This document shows positions 42,669 through 51,240 of a stretch of 64,000 nucleotides of DNA, in pieces (positions within the stretch are counted from its first letter, which is position 1; every line of letters starts with the position of its first letter). The notes under the pieces are model-generated. The model was given only the letters and a program-made list of their open reading frames with translations, ran no database searches and had not been told where the DNA came from. The stretch comes from Opitutia bacterium (GTDB taxonomy: Bacteria; Verrucomicrobiota; Verrucomicrobiia; Opitutales; Opitutaceae). Both the position numbers and the translations under genes were made by a program. The stretch lies in assembly GCA_016217545.1 (NCBI GenBank), contig JACRHT010000012.1, positions 744,001 through 808,000 on the forward strand, given 5' to 3'.

Positions 42669-44182
42669 CGCGTATCGAGCAGCCCGCGCACCGAGCGGAG
42701 CAGCGTGCTCAGCGCAAAAGGCTTCGGCAGGTGCGCGAACGAGCGCGGCGGGAAGTCGCGCAAGGCCGACGCCGGCGAGTCGACCGACACGGCGAGCACG
42801 CGCAGGCGCGGGCACTTTGCGGCGAGCAAATGGATGAGTTTCACCGCGTCGGCCACGCCAGCGTCGACGAGCAAGAGGTGCGGCGCGGGACCTTTGCCCA
42901 CGCTGCCGATGGCGTCGGCGATGCTGGCGAACTCCTGCACCTTGTAGCCGTCGACCGCGAGGATGCCGCTGACCATTTTGCGCAGCACTTCATCCTCTTC
43001 GACGAGCCAGAGCGTTTCAGAGCCGCGCGCGCCGGGCGGCGTCGGGATCATCGTGCTGTAGACCTGCTCGGGCTCGGGTGTCTCGGGGAGCAACACCTCG
43101 AACGTCGTGCCGGAGCCCGGTTTGCTGCGGACGGTGATGCGGCCCTCGCAGCTTTTCACGACGGCGAACGCCATGGGCAAACCCAGGCCGGTGCCGTGCG
43201 GTTTGGTGGTGAAGAACGGCTCCCACATCCGTGCGAGCGTCGTGTCGTCCATGCCGGTGCCGGTGTCGGTGACCTGCAGCATGACGTAGTCGCCGGCGCG
43301 CAAATCCCCGGCCGGCGCGGCCAGCTTGTGGTTGGCGGTGCGCACGGTGAGCTTGCCGCCGTGCGGCATGGCGTCGCGGGCGTTGAAGCAGAGATTGAGC
43401 AGCACCTGCTGGAACTGCGTCGGGTCGATGCGTGTGTTGCCGAGATCGGAAGCGAGGCGCATCTCGACCTTTACGGCCTCGCCCACGACGCGGCGGAGGA
43501 TGTCGGCGATCTCGCGGATGAGCGTGTTCGGGTTGACGACGCGCGCCTCGGTTTCCTGGCGGCGGCTGAACTCGAGGATTTGGCGGGCGAGGCGCGCGGC
43601 CTTTTGCCCCGCGCGGTGGATTTCCTCGAGGTCCTTCTGCGCGGCGGGCAGGCCGGTGAGCTTGGCGCTCATGATCTCGCAGTAGCCGTTGATGATCGAG
43701 AGCAGGTTGTTGAAGTCGTGCGCGACGCCGCCGGTGAGCTGGCCGACCGTGTCGAGTTTCTGCGAGTGGAACATCGCTTCCTGCAGCCGTCGCACCTCCG
43801 AGAGATCGCGAAAAACAGCGACGAGCAGGCCGTCGCCCAGCGACGAGAAATTCCAACCGGCGAAGAAGGCCGTGCCGTCCTTGCGATGCAGCCAGCCTTC
43901 CCCCGCGAGCAGGCGCTCGCTCGCCGAGCGGCCGGCGCGGGGCGTGAGCACCTCGGTCTTCGGGCCGTGCAACAGCCGGGTGTTGCGGCCGACGAGTTCG
44001 GCGACGCTGTAGCCGCAGAGCGAGGCGAAGCGGGAGTTGGCGGCGAGGATTTCCACGCCGGCTGCGTCCCATTTGTCGCGCGTGATCAGCGCGGCCTCGG
44101 GCAGCGACTCGAGCAAGGCGACGGCGGCCGGGGCGGGGCCGACGGCTTGGGGCGCAGCGGGAGTGGGCTTGCGGGCAGGCAT
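42665..44182 (-). CDS. PAS-containing hybrid histidine kinase
   Basis: The 505-residue soluble kinase has no membrane helix. An N-terminal PAS domain (residues about 25-130, ILAANSRFASLCGYSVAEL) is followed by His155 (GGVAHDFNNLL), N-box NLCFNARDAMPHGG, G1 VTDTGTGM and HGTGLGLPMAFAVV boxes. The C-terminal receiver has Asp440 (LLLVDAGVAD) and Lys487 (LPKPF). It could relay phosphate internally to a separate regulator; none is adjacent. The downstream RmlD-like gene overlaps by 4 bases. Confidence 0.92.
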   Translation of the reverse strand: MPARKPTPAAPQAVGPAPAAVALLESLPEAALITRDKWDAAGVEILAANSRFASLCGYSVAELVGRNTRLLHGPKTEVLTPRAGRSASERLLAGEGWLHRKDGTAFFAGWNFSSLGDGLLVAVFRDLSEVRRLQEAMFHSQKLDTVGQLTGGVAHDFNNLLSIINGYCEIMSAKLTGLPAAQKDLEEIHRAGQKAARLARQILEFSRRQETEARVVNPNTLIREIADILRRVVGEAVKVEMRLASDLGNTRIDPTQFQQVLLNLCFNARDAMPHGGKLTVRTANHKLAAPAGDLRAGDYVMLQVTDTGTGMDDTTLARMWEPFFTTKPHGTGLGLPMAFAVVKSCEGRITVRSKPGSGTTFEVLLPETPEPEQVYSTMIPTPPGARGSETLWLVEEDEVLRKMVSGILAVDGYKVQEFASIADAIGSVGKGPAPHLLLVDAGVADAVKLIHLLAAKCPRLRVLAVSVDSPASALRDFPPRSFAHLPKPFALSTLLRSVRGLLDTR

Positions 44183-44325
44183 GGGGCGCTCGTCGATGCA
44201 TCGTGGGGTTGCGTCGCGGACGATGTCAAAGCCTGCGTGTTGAACGCGCGATTTGTGCCGCGCAATGTCGTTGGTGAAACGTTCTAGCTTCCCCTCGCCG
44301 CGACGGACGGGAATAAACGCAGGCC

Positions 44326-45093
44326 ATGTTGCCCGAGTTGACCGCCGCTCATTACGCGCTGCTTTTCGCCGCCGGTTTGGTGGCGGGCGCGGTGGACGCG
44401 ATCGCGGGCGGGGGCGGGTTGATCACGCTGCCGGCGATGCTCGGTGTCGGGTTGCCACCGCCGCTGGCGCTGGGCAGCAACAAGCTCGGTTCGGTCTTCG
44501 GCACGGCGTCGGCGACGTGGAGTTTCGCGCGGCAGGGCGCGGTGGACTTGCGCGAATGCGTGCGCGGTGTGGTGTTCACGGCGATCGGGGCGGTGGCAGG
44601 CGCGGTGGCCGTGCGATTGCTGGATCCGGCGCTGCTGGGGCGCGCGATTCCGTGGCTGCTGGCGGCGATCGTGATCTACATGGTTTTCCGGCCGAAGTTG
44701 GGCGAGACCGACCGCCATCATCGGATGGAGGCGCCGGCGTTCTACGCGGTGTTCGGGTTGAGTTTCGGTTTTTACGACGGCTTTTTCGGCCCGGGCGTGG
44801 GCTCGTTCTGGACCATCGCGTTCGTGATGGTGCTCGGGCACAATTTCATGAAAGCGGCGGCACACACGAAGGTGATGAATCTCGCGAGCAACGCCGCGGC
44901 GCTGGCGTTTTTCGCGGCGGCGGGGGCGGTGGTGCCCGGGCCCGGGCTGGCGGTCGGCGCCGGCCAGCTCATCGGCGCCCGGGTGGGCGCACATCTGGCG
45001 ATGACGCGCGGCGCGCGGTTCGTGCGGCCGATCTTTCTGGTGATGGCGACGCTGACGATCGCGAAGCTGATCTACCAGCACTACGTGAAGTGA
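44326..45093 (+). CDS. TauE/SafE (TSUP) family sulfite/anion exporter
   Basis: The 255-residue inner-membrane protein has about eight helices. The diagnostic GAVDAIAGGGGLITLPAML (residues about 23-41), GSNKLGSVFGTASATW, and the second half repeat FYDGFFGPGVGSFWTIAFV match TSUP transporters. These export sulfoacetate, sulfite or other small organic anions. Substrate is unknown. It is divergent from the hybrid kinase and 42 bp before an alcohol dehydrogenase-like gene. Confidence 0.93.
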   Translation: MLPELTAAHYALLFAAGLVAGAVDAIAGGGGLITLPAMLGVGLPPPLALGSNKLGSVFGTASATWSFARQGAVDLRECVRGVVFTAIGAVAGAVAVRLLDPALLGRAIPWLLAAIVIYMVFRPKLGETDRHHRMEAPAFYAVFGLSFGFYDGFFGPGVGSFWTIAFVMVLGHNFMKAAAHTKVMNLASNAAALAFFAAAGAVVPGPGLAVGAGQLIGARVGAHLAMTRGARFVRPIFLVMATLTIAKLIYQHYVK

Positions 45094-45134
45094 CTCGGGT
45101 TTGCGTGGAATCGGCCGACGCGTAGGCTTGCGCC

Positions 45135-46133
45135 ATGAAAGCCGTCCAAATCGTGGGGATCAAACAACCGGCCGTGGTGGCGGAGGTGTCGGCGCCGCAG
45201 GCGATGCCCGGTCATGCCGTGGTGCAGCTGAAGGCGGCGGCGCTGAACCACCGCGACGTTTTCATCCAGCAAGGGCTCTATCCCGGCATCAAGTTGCCGG
45301 TCACGCCCGGCTCGGACGGCGCAGGCGTCGTCACGGCGGTCGGCAGCGGGGCGGACGCGGACTGGGTCGGGCGCGAGGTGATCATCAATCCGGCGCTGGA
45401 TTGGGGCGCGGATCCGCGCGCGCAGGGGCCGGCGTTTCGCATCCTCGGCATGCCGGACGCGGGGACGTTCGCCGAACAGATCGCGATCCCCGTGGCCAAT
45501 CTCGTGGCGAAGCCCGCGCACCTCACTTGGGAGCAGGCCGCCGCGTTGCCGCTCGCCGGGCTGACGGCGTGGCGGGCGATGTTCACGCGCGCGCAATTGA
45601 AAGCCGGCGAACGCGTGCTCGTGACGGGCATCGGTGGCGGCGCGGCGCTCTTCGCGCTGCAATTCGCGCGCGCGGCCGGCGCGGAGGTGTGGGTGACGTC
45701 GAGTTCGCCGGAAAAGATCGCGCGGGCGCAGTCGCTCGGCGCACAGGGCGGCGTCAACTACCGCGACGCGGATTGGAGCGAACAGCTCCTGCGGGCGGCG
45801 GGCGGCGCGTTCGACGTGATCGTCGACAGCGCGGGCGGTGAGGGTTTCACGAAGCTCGTCGATTGCACGAAGCCGGGCGGGCGCATCGCGTTTTTCGGGG
45901 CGACGGCCGGCAACCCGAAGTTGTTCGAGATGCGAAAATGTTTTTTCCGGCAAATCAACGTGCTCGGCACGACGATGGGATCGCCGGTCGATTTCGCCGG
46001 GATGGCGACGTTGGTGGCGGCGGCGAAGATCGTGCCGACGGTCGATCGTGTCTTCGCGTTCGGCGACGCGGAGCAGGCGTTGCGGCACATGGAGGCGGCC
46101 GCGCAGTTCGGCAAAATCGTGCTGAAAGTCTGA
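45135..46133 (+). CDS. MDR-type NAD(P)H oxidoreductase (quinone reductase/alcohol dehydrogenase-like)
   Basis: The 332-residue medium-chain dehydrogenase/reductase has a GroES-like N-terminal domain (NHRDVFIQQGLYPGIKLPVTP) and a Rossmann domain (GIGGGAALFALQFARAAGAEV). The structural-zinc cysteine cluster is absent, so a zinc-independent quinone or enoyl reductase activity is more likely than an alcohol dehydrogenase. The C-terminus is complete. It may be co-transcribed with the TSUP transporter upstream. Confidence 0.88.
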   Translation: MKAVQIVGIKQPAVVAEVSAPQAMPGHAVVQLKAAALNHRDVFIQQGLYPGIKLPVTPGSDGAGVVTAVGSGADADWVGREVIINPALDWGADPRAQGPAFRILGMPDAGTFAEQIAIPVANLVAKPAHLTWEQAAALPLAGLTAWRAMFTRAQLKAGERVLVTGIGGGAALFALQFARAAGAEVWVTSSSPEKIARAQSLGAQGGVNYRDADWSEQLLRAAGGAFDVIVDSAGGEGFTKLVDCTKPGGRIAFFGATAGNPKLFEMRKCFFRQINVLGTTMGSPVDFAGMATLVAAAKIVPTVDRVFAFGDAEQALRHMEAAAQFGKIVLKV

Positions 46134-46154
46134 GTCGGCGGACGGAGCGGTGGT

Positions 46155-46820
46155 TCACTTCGGCGCGTCTTTGCCGTCGCCGCGCCCGAATCCCGCCCGA
46201 ATCGCCCAGTGGATCAGCTGAGGCGTGCTGTGCACGCCGATCTTCGTCATCACGTGCTGGCGGTGGGATTTCACCGTGAGGGTGCTCAGACCGATTTGTT
46301 GCGCGATTTCGGCGTCGCCGAGGCCGCTGGCGAAGTGGTGCATCAAGTCGAGTTCGCGGCTGGAGAGGATCTTGAAGAACGCGCTCGGGTCGGCCCTCAG
46401 CTCCGTCCATGCCTGACGCACGTCGGCCGGGTAGTATTTGTTGCCCTGCGCGAGGGCGGTGAGAGCGGTGAGCAGGTGGAGCTTGATGTCGCCGGTCTTC
46501 CACAGGAAGCCGTGCACGCGCTCGTCGCGCGATCGGAAGAGCGCCCACGCATCGTTGCGGACCGAGAGGATCAGGATTTTCGGCGGGCGCGGCCGGAGCT
46601 TGGCGAGCTGTTCGAGGAGGACGAAGCCGTCGATGTCGGGCAGGCGCAGGTCGAGCAGCACGATGTCCGGGCGGCGGAGCTGGGCGAGGGCGAGTCCGCC
46701 TGCGCCGTCGACGGCGGTCTCGAGCGAGCCGACTTCAGGTCGGTCTTGTAACGCGGCGGCGCAAAAATCCCGCCACAGCGGGTCGTCTTCGATCTGGAGA
46801 ATGGACAAGGCCGAACACAT
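46155..46820 (-). CDS. NarL/FixJ-type response regulator
   Basis: The 221-residue regulator has a receiver (IEDDPLW acidic pair, IVLLDLRLPD phosphoacceptor, SVRNDAWALF, then FLWKTG) and a LuxR-type helix-turn-helix at the C-terminus (LSSRELDLMHHFASGLGDAE, VKSHRQHVMTKIGV). The ATG at 46820 is chosen; the longer frame to 47015 is antisense to the start of the TerC region and lacks a receiver start. No kinase is adjacent. The hybrid kinase at 42.7-44.2 kb is one candidate partner by proximity, but untested. Confidence 0.9.
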   Translation of the reverse strand: MCSALSILQIEDDPLWRDFCAAALQDRPEVGSLETAVDGAGGLALAQLRRPDIVLLDLRLPDIDGFVLLEQLAKLRPRPPKILILSVRNDAWALFRSRDERVHGFLWKTGDIKLHLLTALTALAQGNKYYPADVRQAWTELRADPSAFFKILSSRELDLMHHFASGLGDAEIAQQIGLSTLTVKSHRQHVMTKIGVHSTPQLIHWAIRAGFGRGDGKDAPK

Positions 46821-47013
46821 GCGTGGATTGGCCCGGGCGGGACTGTTTCGGGGTTGCTCAGAAAATTCAAGCGCAAGCACGGCGAAATCGCGCTCCGGGC
46901 AAAGATGACGGCGCGGAGCGACGCGGCGGCGCCTCGCTGGAAATTTCGCACGGCTTTCCAAGCTGGTCCGGCTTGCGGGCGTGCGGTCGCTCGGGAATCT
47001 CGGCAGCCTCGCC

Positions 47014-48039
47014 ATGACCGACTACATCCCGCTGTTTCCGTTCGCCGACTACTGGTGGTTCTACGGACTCTTCACGCTCTTCGTGCTGGGCATGCTCGCG
47101 CTCGATTTGGGCGTGTTTCACCGCGACGCGCACGAGGTGCGCTTCAAGGAGGCGCTGGGGTGGAGCGCGGTCTGGATCACGCTCGCGCTGCTGTTCGGCT
47201 ACGGACTCTACCAGTATGCGCTCTACAAATTCCCCCTCGATCCGCGGCTGGTCGGGCTCGACCACGCGGCGCTGGCGAAGCAGACGGGACTCGAATACCT
47301 CACGGGCTTCGTCGTCGAGAAGTCGCTGTCGGTGGACAATATCTTCGTGTTCGTCGTCGTGTTCAGCTACTTCGCGGTGCCGCTGAAATACCAGCATCGT
47401 GTCCTCTTCTACGGCATCCTCGGGGCGCTGGTCTTCCGCGTGATCTTCATCGCGCTGGGCGCGGTGCTGATGAAATTCCACTGGGTGATCTGGCTGTTCG
47501 GCGGCTTCCTCGTGCTGACCGGCATCAAGATCCTGTTCGCGCCCGAAAAACCCATCGAGCCGGAGAGGAACCCCGTGATCCGCCTGCTGCGGCGGCTGAT
47601 GCCCGTGACCTCGCAGCTGCAAGGCCAGAGCTTCTTCGCGAAACTCGACGGCGTGTGGCACGCGACGCCGCTGCTCGTGTGCCTCGTGTTCCTCGAGGTG
47701 ACCGACATCGTGTTCGCGGTGGACAGCGTGCCGGCGATCTTCGCGCTGACGAAGGAGCCGCTGGTGGTCTTCACCTCGAACGTCTTCGCCATCCTCGGGT
47801 TGCGCGCGCTGTTCTTCCTGCTCGCGGGCATCATGCACAAGTTTCGTTTCCTGAAATACGGGCTCGGACTGATTCTGGTCTTCGTCGGCCTGAAGATGGT
47901 GTGGCTGAACGACGCCTTCGGCGGCAAGTTCCCCATCAGCTGGTCGCTCGGCATCATCGGCGCGCTGCTCGCGGGAGCGATTGCCGCCTCGCTGCTGATT
48001 CCGGCCCGGCCCGCGACGGCGGAAGCAAACCGCACTTGA
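47014..48039 (+). CDS. TerC family integral membrane protein
   Basis: The protein has 341 residues and about nine membrane helices. The two conserved acidic membrane motifs are visible: VEKSLSVDNIFVFVVVF (residues about 98-114) and FLEVTDIVFAVDSVPAIF (about 227-244). TerC/Alx members export manganese or protect against metal and tellurite stress. It is divergent from the LuxR regulator, with about 190 bp between them. It is followed by an ExoD-like gene 31 bp downstream. Confidence 0.92.
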   Translation: MTDYIPLFPFADYWWFYGLFTLFVLGMLALDLGVFHRDAHEVRFKEALGWSAVWITLALLFGYGLYQYALYKFPLDPRLVGLDHAALAKQTGLEYLTGFVVEKSLSVDNIFVFVVVFSYFAVPLKYQHRVLFYGILGALVFRVIFIALGAVLMKFHWVIWLFGGFLVLTGIKILFAPEKPIEPERNPVIRLLRRLMPVTSQLQGQSFFAKLDGVWHATPLLVCLVFLEVTDIVFAVDSVPAIFALTKEPLVVFTSNVFAILGLRALFFLLAGIMHKFRFLKYGLGLILVFVGLKMVWLNDAFGGKFPISWSLGIIGALLAGAIAASLLIPARPATAEANRT

Positions 48040-48070
48040 GGACGCGCCGCTCCGGGCCACATTTCCTACA

Positions 48071-48724
48071 GTGCCTTTCTCCGCGCATTCCTCCCCGCCC
48101 GATCCGCTGCGCCGCCTCTCCGACGACCTCCACGCGCTCTCCGTCGCCTTCAGTGATCACGCGGTGACGCTCGGCGAAGTGATGGAAAAACTCGGCGCGC
48201 GCGCGTCCGCGCTGCTCATCATCGTGTGCGGCTTGCCGTTCTGCTCGCCGATCACGATCCCGGGCATGTCCACGCCGTTCGGCCTCGTGATCCTGATCCT
48301 CGCCTTGCGCTTCGCCGCCGGCCGGCCGCCCTGGCTGCCGCAGCGCCTGCGGGGCGTGAAACTGCCGCCGAAATTCTTCGCGCGCGTGCTGGAGGCGGGC
48401 AGCAAGATGGTGGGATGGATCGAGCGGCAGCTGCGGCCGCGGTGGGACTGGATTTCGAACGCCGATTGGAAAATCCGCCTGCACAGCCTCGTCGTCGCCG
48501 CGGCCGCCGCGTTGTTGCTCCTGCCGCTGCCGCCCGTGCCGCCGCTCACGAACACGTTGCCCGCGCTCGTGATCGTCGTCCTCACCATGAGCGTGCTCGA
48601 ACGCGACGGCTTCGGCATCGCCGCGGGCTACACGCTCTTCGTGGGCACGCTGGGCTATTTCGCGTTTTGGGCGACAGTGATCGCGGAGACGGTGCGCCGC
48701 GTGCTCGAGCGCTTCGCGGGCTGA
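48071..48724 (+). CDS. ExoD family exopolysaccharide-associated membrane protein
   Basis: The 217-residue protein starts with GTG. The hydrophobic core ALLIIVCGLPFCSPITIPGM is the ExoD signature, and two or three further helices follow near the C-terminus. ExoD was named in rhizobia for an effect on exopolysaccharide and alkaline tolerance; its mechanism is unknown. The 31-bp gap to the TerC gene suggests one operon. The GTG start has no strong ribosome binding site. Confidence 0.85.
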   Translation: MPFSAHSSPPDPLRRLSDDLHALSVAFSDHAVTLGEVMEKLGARASALLIIVCGLPFCSPITIPGMSTPFGLVILILALRFAAGRPPWLPQRLRGVKLPPKFFARVLEAGSKMVGWIERQLRPRWDWISNADWKIRLHSLVVAAAAALLLLPLPPVPPLTNTLPALVIVVLTMSVLERDGFGIAAGYTLFVGTLGYFAFWATVIAETVRRVLERFAG

Positions 48725-48807
48725 CGCGCGGATGCCCCAGGCAGGGCGGCGGGTCCCTTCGCCGCCGGGAATTGCGGCGCGGAACGGAGTCCGCGCCCCA
48801 CCTTCGC

Positions 48808-49500
48808 TCACGTCCCGCGCTTGTTGCCGTAAAGCTCGACGTGCAGGCGGTGTGCGTAGCGGTAACCACGCGCCTTGCACAGCTCGCTCAGCCAGCCGGC
48901 GCGCGCGCGGAGCGCCTCGAGCGTCGTGCCTTCGGGCATGAGCAGGATCTTGTGCGGCGGCACGACGCAGAGCGTGTCGCGCAACAGCTCCTCGATCTCG
49001 GCCACGTCCGCCTCGTCGCGGACCACGAACTTCAATTGATAATCCCCCGCCGCGATCCACGCCGCGATCACCTCGGGTTGCCGGCGCAGCGACTCGTGTT
49101 TCTTGCGCCACGTGTCGTCCAGTCGCGAGTCGGGCGCCGAGTGCGCGAGCTTCGGACTGAGCGAGGCCAGATCGAACGCGATGCCGCGCGGTGGCACCGT
49201 CGCTGCCGTCTCGATCGTGAGGTGGTAACCGCGCTCCTTCAGCTGAAACGCCAGCTCGTGGATTTCCGGCGCGATCATCGGCTCGCCGCCGGTCAGCACG
49301 ACGTGCTTGGCCGGATATTTGGCGATCTCCGCGACGATTTGGTCGACGCTCAGCTGCGTGCCTTCGGGCGACCACGACGCATACGGTGTGTCGCACCAAT
49401 TGCAGCGGAGGTTGCAGCCGCTCGTGCGCACGAACACCGACGGCACGCCCACGAGTTCGCCCTCGCCTTGGATCGAATGGAAAATTTCCGAAATCAGCAT
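48808..49500 (-). CDS. queE: 7-carboxy-7-deazaguanine synthase
   Basis: The 230-residue radical-SAM enzyme forms the 7-deazaguanine core of queuosine precursors. The Fe-S motif is C29-N-L-R-C33-N-W-C36, preceded by FHSIQGEGELVGVPSVFVRT, and VLTGGEPMI follows. The length is typical for QueE. It lies 36 bp downstream of queC in the same direction, together making two steps of the preQ0 pathway; queD and folE are not in the window. Confidence 0.94.
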   Translation of the reverse strand: MLISEIFHSIQGEGELVGVPSVFVRTSGCNLRCNWCDTPYASWSPEGTQLSVDQIVAEIAKYPAKHVVLTGGEPMIAPEIHELAFQLKERGYHLTIETAATVPPRGIAFDLASLSPKLAHSAPDSRLDDTWRKKHESLRRQPEVIAAWIAAGDYQLKFVVRDEADVAEIEELLRDTLCVVPPHKILLMPEGTTLEALRARAGWLSELCKARGYRYAHRLHVELYGNKRGT

Positions 49501-49507
49501 GATGGCA

Positions 49508-49595
49508 GTGAGCTTTCAGCTATCAGCGTTCAGCGGTCAGCTTTGGGTCGGCTGAGCGCTGGGGGCTGATGACTGACCGCTGCGCGGAGCACTCG
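49508..49595. repeat. Degenerate heptamer tandem at the queC/queE junction
   Basis: The tract has 7-nt units: AGCTTTC, AGCTATC, AGCGTTC, AGCGGTC, then in the other sense TGAGCGC, TGGGGGC, TGATGAC, TGACCGC. It fills the gap before queE and runs into the 3-prime end of queC, where it encodes the Ser/Pro/Gln-rich tail of that protein. Confidence 0.75.
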
Positions 49596-50262
49596 GCAAC
49601 GGCGGCGTGGCCTCGTAAACCGTCGGATCAACCAGCCCGGCCTGCTGGAACGCCTCGCGCCGCTCGACGCACGTGCCGCACTTGCCGCAGTGGACGGCGC
49701 CGCCCTTGTAGCACGACCACGTCTGCGCAAAATCCACGCCGAGCCGTGCGCCTTCCGCGGCAATCTGGCCCTTGGTCAGCGCGATGAACGGCCGCAACAG
49801 CTCGATGCCTGCGTAGGTGCCGAGCCGCAGCGCGTCGCCCATCGCGCGCATGAAATCCTCGCGGCAGTCCGGATAGATCGTGTGGTCGCCGGTGTGCGCG
49901 GCGATCACGAGGCCCGTCGCATCGACGCTCTCGGCAAAACCGCCGGCGACCGCGAGCATGATGCCGTTGCGGAAGGGGACGACCGTGCGCTTCATGTTGT
50001 CGGCCGCGTAGTGTCCCTCGGGGATCTCGCCGCCGCTCTGCAGCAAGTCCGACGTGAAATGCTCGCCGATGAACGCCAGCGGCACCACCACGTGCCGGAC
50101 GCCGAGCGCCCGCGCGTGCGCCGCCGCGAAGGGCAGCTCGGAGGCGTTGTGCTTCGATCCGTAGTCGAAGCTCAGCACCGCACGCACGTCATGCTCGCGC
50201 CGCGCCCAATGGAGCGCGGTCACGGAATCCATCCCGCCGGAGCAAAGCACGACGACTTTCAT
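49537..50262 (-). CDS. queC: 7-cyano-7-deazaguanine (preQ0) synthase
   Basis: The 241-residue ATP-dependent enzyme converts CDG to preQ0. The PP-loop LCSGGMDSVTAL starts at residue 6, and the zinc site CYKGGAVHCGKCGTC lies near residue 195. Length and order fit QueC. The last ~20 residues (Ser/Pro/Gln/Ala-rich) are encoded by the heptamer tract and are not part of the normal family. The start at 50262 is preferred over 50406, which reads through repeat DNA. Confidence 0.93.
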   Translation of the reverse strand: MKVVVLCSGGMDSVTALHWARREHDVRAVLSFDYGSKHNASELPFAAAHARALGVRHVVVPLAFIGEHFTSDLLQSGGEIPEGHYAADNMKRTVVPFRNGIMLAVAGGFAESVDATGLVIAAHTGDHTIYPDCREDFMRAMGDALRLGTYAGIELLRPFIALTKGQIAAEGARLGVDFAQTWSCYKGGAVHCGKCGTCVERREAFQQAGLVDPTVYEATPPLPSAPRSGQSSAPSAQPTQS

Positions 50263-50270
50263 GGCAGGCA

Positions 50271-50500
50271 TTGGCCACAAAAAGCGCGGAAAGCTCAAAA
50301 ACAAACTGCGAGAGCTTACGATGGGAGCCGCAGATGGACAGAGGGGCACACAGGTAGAGGCCAGCGATATAGAGGCCAGCGATGCTGGACGACGCGGCTT
50401 CTTCATCCGGATGCAGCTGTGCCCATCTGCGGTTCACTCCAGCTCTCCCCGCGAAAGTTGCCTCGCCGCCCCCTTTGTGTCTTTTGTGCCTCCTGTGGCC
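50271..50500. repeat. Nested inverted repeat of short units between queC and GDPD genes
   Basis: The right outer block has a 9-nt period (CCTTTGTGT, CTTTTGTGC, CTCCTGTGG) and a partial counterpart at 50271-50300. Nested within, GAGCCGCAGATGGACA (50325) pairs with CTGTGCCCATCTGCGGTTC (50417). A 14-bp tandem, TAGAGGCCAGCGAT, occurs twice near 50355. It replaces what would be the promoter gap between the divergent genes, and the GDPD gene GTG lies at its right end. Confidence 0.65.
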
Positions 50501-51196
50501 CCTTCCGTCCGTCCCCTGATCATCGCTCATCGCGGCGCCTCCGCCGAACGTCCGGAGAACACGCTCGCGGCCTTCCGCCGCGCGCTCGCCCTCAAGGTCG
50601 ACGGTATCGAACTCGACGTGCACGTCACCCGCGACGGCGTGCCGGTGGTCTTCCACGACGCCGATCTGCGCCGCCTCACCGGTGTGCGCGGCCGCATCGC
50701 GGCGCGCACGTGGCGTGAGTTGCGCCCGCTGCGCGTGCGCGGGACGGAGCCCATCCCGCGCCTCGTCGAAGTCCTGCGTCTCACGCGCGACCGCTGCGTC
50801 GTGCAGATCGAGCTCAAGGCCGGCGTGCCGGTCGGGCCCGTCGTCCGTGCGGTGAAAGCCGCGCGCGCCGCCGACGCCGTGATCCTCGCCTCGTTCTCGG
50901 CCACCCTCGTGCGCGACGCGCGGCGCCTCGCGCCGGCCATCCCGCGCATGTTAATCTCGGAAGGCCGCGTCGCCCCCGCTGCGCTCGTCCGCCAGCTGGC
51001 GGCCTGCGCGGCAGCCGGCCTAAGCGTGGATCACCGCGCCATCCGCTCGGCGGCGTGGGTGCGCGGGATAGCTTCCCGGGGCTATTCCGTGTGGTCGTGG
51101 ACCGTGAACGACGCGCGCGTCGCCCGCCGGCTGGCGGGGTGGGGCGTGGGCGGCCTCCTGGGGGACAATCCGGCCTTGCTGCGCGCCGCCGTTTAG
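50495..51196 (+). CDS. Glycerophosphodiester phosphodiesterase
   Basis: The 233-residue TIM-barrel enzyme hydrolyses glycerophosphodiesters to glycerol 3-phosphate and alcohol. The family motif HRGASAERPENTLAAF is followed by GIELDVHVTRDGVPVVFHD (metal-binding Glu and Asp, catalytic His). VVQIELKAG and SFSATLVRDARRLAP are also typical. The frame reaches 50261, but those residues read through repeat DNA, so the GTG at 50495, at the repeat boundary, is the likely start. Confidence 0.9.
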   Translation: MAPSVRPLIIAHRGASAERPENTLAAFRRALALKVDGIELDVHVTRDGVPVVFHDADLRRLTGVRGRIAARTWRELRPLRVRGTEPIPRLVEVLRLTRDRCVVQIELKAGVPVGPVVRAVKAARAADAVILASFSATLVRDARRLAPAIPRMLISEGRVAPAALVRQLAACAAAGLSVDHRAIRSAAWVRGIASRGYSVWSWTVNDARVARRLAGWGVGGLLGDNPALLRAAV

Positions 51197-51240
51197 GCTT
51201 TTTCTGCGGGCTTCCTTCCGTCCGTAGGCGGACACAGTTC

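Noticed and set aside
48725-48807. Hairpins between the convergent ExoD and queE genes
   Set aside because: GC-rich complementarity exists but there is no T run or repeat copy, so neither terminator nor REP can be supported.
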